From the NCBI RefSeq assembly GCF_002831565.1, contig NZ_CP025096.1, positions 930,001 through 994,000 of the forward strand: a stretch of 64,000 nucleotides of DNA, in the 5' to 3' direction. This DNA comes from Spirosoma pollinicola (GTDB taxonomy: Bacteria > Bacteroidota > Bacteroidia > Cytophagales > Spirosomataceae). The notes beneath the pieces are model-generated. The model saw nothing but the letters and a program-made list of their open reading frames with translations, was not told where the DNA came from and did not search any database. Below, in pieces: positions 62,009 through 64,000 of the stretch. Within the stretch, counting starts at the first letter, position 1; each line of letters opens with the position of its first letter. The position numbers and the translations under genes were made by a program.

Positions 62009-62198
62009 GGTTCGACGGCAGTCAAAGCATCGGTAGCGTTGAGTGCCTGCACGGGTAGTACCATAGCGTTTGACGTGTTGGGTTTGCCCACAATGCTTAC
62101 AGGAAACGGCTTCTAAGACCATTCACAAAGATCCCTGAATAAACGCAGTTAAGCCACTACCGATTTTGCACTTTCTGAAGCCAAATTATATAACTAAG

Positions 62199-62326
62199 GT
62201 GGCTGTTGCAAAAATCTGGATGGATTTAAGATGCTTTATTCAGTACCTTGTTTCGGCTAAAAAGCGACCTATACTGACCCCTTCTTTGGGCTTACTTATG
62301 CCTTAAAAGACTTTTGCAACATCCAC
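62199..62326. mobile_element. MITE-like element with 18-bp terminal inverted repeats
   Basis: 128 bp bounded by GTGGCTGTTGCAAAAATC (62199-62216) and the complement of GTGGATGTTGCAAAAGTC (62309-62326), 16 of 18 matching. The TGTTGCAAAA word is common at the ends of several IS families. No coding sequence, and no clear target duplication. Confidence 0.65.
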
Positions 62327-62656
62327 TGTGAATATGTTAACCCAGCCTCGAAAAGGAATTATTCTTAAAACGAGTATGAGTAAATAAACAATCAACAAGC
62401 TACTATACAGCAGGTTGTGCTTCCTAGTCAGTTGACTTATTTCCTTACAATCGCTGTATTGCTTTTTCAGGAAAAGAATTGAATGAATCACCCGGTTAGA
62501 ATCTCTTGCTAAGAAATAGTTCCAAAAGGAAAGCAGTGGCAGCCGATGACGGCTTCGGTCCACCACAGAATAGTAGTAAGCTTTCAACTGAGAGAGGCTA
62601 ATCAAAATCACGGCTCCTAATAAGGGAATTGCAGCTGGCAGGTAGTTTGTGGTCAT
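62303..62656 (-). CDS. Hypothetical small membrane protein, C-terminus altered by MITE
   Basis: A 117-residue protein with two membrane segments (LPAAIPLLGAVILISLSQL and LLYSSLLIVYLLILVLRII) flanking a charged segment. No recognised family. The last seven residues (VDVAKVF) are encoded by the MITE-like element, so the original C-terminus was probably longer and the gene may be inactive. Confidence 0.45.
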   Translation of the reverse strand: MTTNYLPAAIPLLGAVILISLSQLKAYYYSVVDRSRHRLPLLSFWNYFLARDSNRVIHSILFLKKQYSDCKEISQLTRKHNLLYSSLLIVYLLILVLRIIPFRGWVNIFTVDVAKVF

Positions 62657-62680
62657 ATAAAGGCTCGCTTTCTGTTGTCT

Positions 62681-62728
62681 AATCTGGCTTGTTAAACAAA
62701 ACTTGAGTTTTGTTTAACAAGCCAGATT
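62681..62728. terminator. Perfect 23-bp inverted repeat
   Basis: Arms 62681-62703 and 62706-62728 are exact reverse complements around a 2-nt loop. It lies between the leftward histidine kinase and the small membrane gene and may end the kinase transcript or belong to the next gene's leader. Confidence 0.6.
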
Positions 62729-63002
62729 GCGTTTTTTATGGAATAAAGCTTAGCTGTCGTCTTGGCAAGCCATTTTCTCGGTGGGAACGTGTACCGCATC
62801 ACGAACATGAACCATTAATTGGAAAAGTACTAGTTTCTGTTTGGCTTAACTTATAAAACATATAGGGAAACTTCTTGCCATAACACAATGATAGATGTTT
62901 ACTATTTCGTTCACGAAAAGGCTTCTTTTTTCAAATGTTCCGGCAGCCCGACCGTAGCTGTTGGGCTTTAGTTGGTAAGCCCGAAAATATATGCTTTGGG
63001 AA
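62729..63002. other. Intergenic stretch
   Basis: About 270 bp with no supported gene. A short GC hairpin (AGCCC...GGGCT near 62946-62968) lies within the leftward region downstream of the kinase and could be a second terminator. Confidence 0.3.
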
Positions 63003-64000
63003 TTAAAACGGCAAGGTGATCGTAAAGGTGGTTCCCTGGTTTTCCTGGCTCTCCACGGACAACTCACCACCGTGACAAGTGACGTATTGCCGGGCGATAA
63101 ACAGCCCCAGACCCGTACCCTGTATGCCATCGGTATTACTGGCCCGAAAGAAAGCCTGAAATAAGGAAGTTTGCTCGCTGGTCGGGATGCCTACGCCCTG
63201 ATCGATTACCTGGAGCAACAGGCTGTTCGTGCGGAAGAAAATTCGTAGAATGGGAGGTGTACTAACTGAAAACTTAAACGCATTGGACAACAGATTGGTC
63301 AGCACATACCCCATCAGTTTGGCATCCAGATTGACTCGTCGGGGGGTACCCTCAAGGAGCAGTTGAACGCGCCGGCCATCAGGGCGTCGACTAAAATGCG
63401 TATCAACCAAGCCCTCACACAGGGCAACGACATCCGCTGAATCAGGCGAATACGTAACCTTCCCGGCTTCGATCTGACCGATCGTCAGCACATCCGTCAG
63501 TAAGATCCCAAATTGATCGATCTGTTTTTCGACAACGCCTAGGTGTTTGTCGATGGCCATCCGGCTACTGGCAGCGGGTATATCAAGGTACAGTTTGATT
63601 AATTCAACACTGGACTGAATGGTCGTTAGCGGAGTGCGGAACTCGTGCGAGGCCGTGGCCACAAACTGGGATTTTAGTTGATTCAACTCCTGCTCGCGCT
63701 GGAGCGATTGCTGGAGAACGAACTCCTTTTCTTTCTGACTGGTCACATCACTGGCAATGCCAATATGGCGCACTACCTTTCCTCGTTCATCATGAATGAT
63801 GAAGGTGCGAATCAACAGCCAGCGCAAGGGTTCGTCTTTCAGCTGCAACCTGTAGTACAATTCCCCTGCGATGCCCGCTTTATACTGCTCAACAAAAGCC
63901 AGCACCAGGGGCCGGTCTTCAGGCAGGACACCTTGCATAAATAAGAATGGCTCCTGATGAAATTGCGCAAAACTTGTTTTCCAGACCCGCTCGAAGGCGG
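63003..64000 (-). CDS. PAS domain sensor histidine kinase (5' end beyond window)
   Basis: The minus-strand frame is open to the window edge, so the start is missing and the gene is partial (about 332 residues seen). It shows a PAS/PAC domain (FERVWKTSFAQFHQEPFLF, then WLLIRTFIIHDERGKVVRHIGIASDVTSQ), a coiled linker, the HisKA motif TASHEFRTPLTTIQ with the phospho-His, and an ATPase domain with NLLSNAFKFS, DQGVGIP and GTGLGLFIARQYV. It is probably soluble or anchored by the missing N-terminus. No cognate regulator is adjacent; the truncated receiver at 61286 is on the other strand. Confidence 0.88.
   Translation of the reverse strand, partial: AFERVWKTSFAQFHQEPFLFMQGVLPEDRPLVLAFVEQYKAGIAGELYYRLQLKDEPLRWLLIRTFIIHDERGKVVRHIGIASDVTSQKEKEFVLQQSLQREQELNQLKSQFVATASHEFRTPLTTIQSSVELIKLYLDIPAASSRMAIDKHLGVVEKQIDQFGILLTDVLTIGQIEAGKVTYSPDSADVVALCEGLVDTHFSRRPDGRRVQLLLEGTPRRVNLDAKLMGYVLTNLLSNAFKFSVSTPPILRIFFRTNSLLLQVIDQGVGIPTSEQTSLFQAFFRASNTDGIQGTGLGLFIARQYVTCHGGELSVESQENQGTTFTITLPF

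Larger units (their letters stand above)
61370..62122 (-). pseudogene. IS1-family transposase (InsA-InsB), broken by micro-inserts and a stop
   Basis: Leftward pieces read CKHCGQTQHVKRYGTTRAG, RYRCFDCRRT, FVQTYTHKARDPLVKEQIT, VQMVLNGAGIRDTARILGV, NRNTVSAQFKKN, ASEVIHVNPLYVDRGLKMS, VDEM, SYVGKKKQPRWLWW, VFGRRTHQTFRHLL and ERKHLTLRTRLKRLARRT, ending GLFIN. These are the zinc-ribbon/HTH and DDE parts of IS1 transposases. They are separated by four inserts of 13-15 bp, and a TAA replaces an expected Tyr after TDSWWA (61550-61552). Confidence 0.8.
61334..62161. mobile_element. IS1-family insertion sequence, decayed
   Basis: 828 bp bounded by 20-bp terminal inverted repeats: GGTAGTGGCTTAATTGCGTT at 61334-61353 and its reverse complement at 62142-62161 (19 of 20 matching). 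It encodes InsA- and InsB-like proteins on the minus strand. Subtracting four GC-rich inserts (57 bp) gives 771 bp, close to the 768 bp of IS1. I see no target-site duplication (flanks CGTAAATTG and GATTTTGCA differ), so a later rearrangement or homologous recombination is likely. Confidence 0.8.

Noticed and set aside
1-64000. CRISPR arrays, tRNA and rRNA genes
   Set aside because: No regularly spaced repeats and no tRNA- or rRNA-like segments seen on reading both strands; small RNAs cannot be excluded.

Overview
The window looks like a chromosomal segment of a Bacteroidota bacterium of the order Cytophagales, most like Spirosoma or a close relative. This rests on gene families rather than a database match: DUF2723, DUF4494, HYC_CC_PP, DUF1501/DUF1800 pairs, Y_Y_Y-propeller histidine kinases, a TonB-dependent receptor with a carboxypeptidase-like N-terminal domain, and a subtype iii type VI secretion system. 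Base composition is mid-range and starts rarely have a Shine-Dalgarno sequence. I saw no rRNA, tRNA or CRISPR array.

Layout. 0.3-16.4 kb is mostly housekeeping: DUF4385, folD, a large DUF2723 membrane protein, grpE-dnaJ, queG, kynureninase, then a leftward copper-linked group (HMA protein, His/Met-rich outer-membrane protein, BNR-repeat exported protein, Cys-rich four-helix copper protein) and a GT61 glycosyltransferase. 16.6-22.4 kb holds a LuxR-type response regulator, a 1006-residue propeller histidine kinase, a GH5 hydrolase and a small exported lipocalin-like protein. A near-identical 17-bp motif precedes the last two genes.

22.5-43.4 kb is the main accessory region. Three tandem outer-membrane barrel paralogues run into a complete-looking T6SSiii cluster: tssE, F, G, K, a TssO-like gene, tssH/clpV, an effector-like island, tssB, C, three tssD (Hcp), tssI (VgrG), and a tssN-like gene on the opposite strand. 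The island between clpV and tssB encodes PAAR, two DUF4347-like proteins with a His-Gly...Gly-Cys dyad, a metzincin-type zinc protease, a papain-like cysteine protease and a Gly-rich protein. A second Gly-rich protein lies next to the first tssD. I recognised no immunity genes.

43.6-59.1 kb returns to ordinary genes: a second metal-linked operon (HYC_CC_PP, TonB receptor, HMA-AraC fusion), DUF4494, a dienoyl-CoA isomerase/reductase pair, a DUF1501/DUF1800 pair, trans-sulfuration enzyme, FMN reductase, VOC protein, cysteine desulfurase, an MscS channel with a disturbed 5' end, and a PRISE-type reductase. 59.2-62.8 kb is decayed mobile DNA: an IS1182-type transposase remnant, a frameshifted membrane gene, a response regulator cut off by an IS1-family element (ends 61334 and 62161), and a 128-bp MITE-like element. 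The window ends inside a PAS-histidine kinase.

The most unusual signal is a set of five very similar 13-16 bp GC-rich inserts (core GGCGG, usually GGCGGCCC) inside the two transposase remnants. Removing each one exactly restores reading frame or a conserved family residue, so they look like micro-insertions of one short sequence family.
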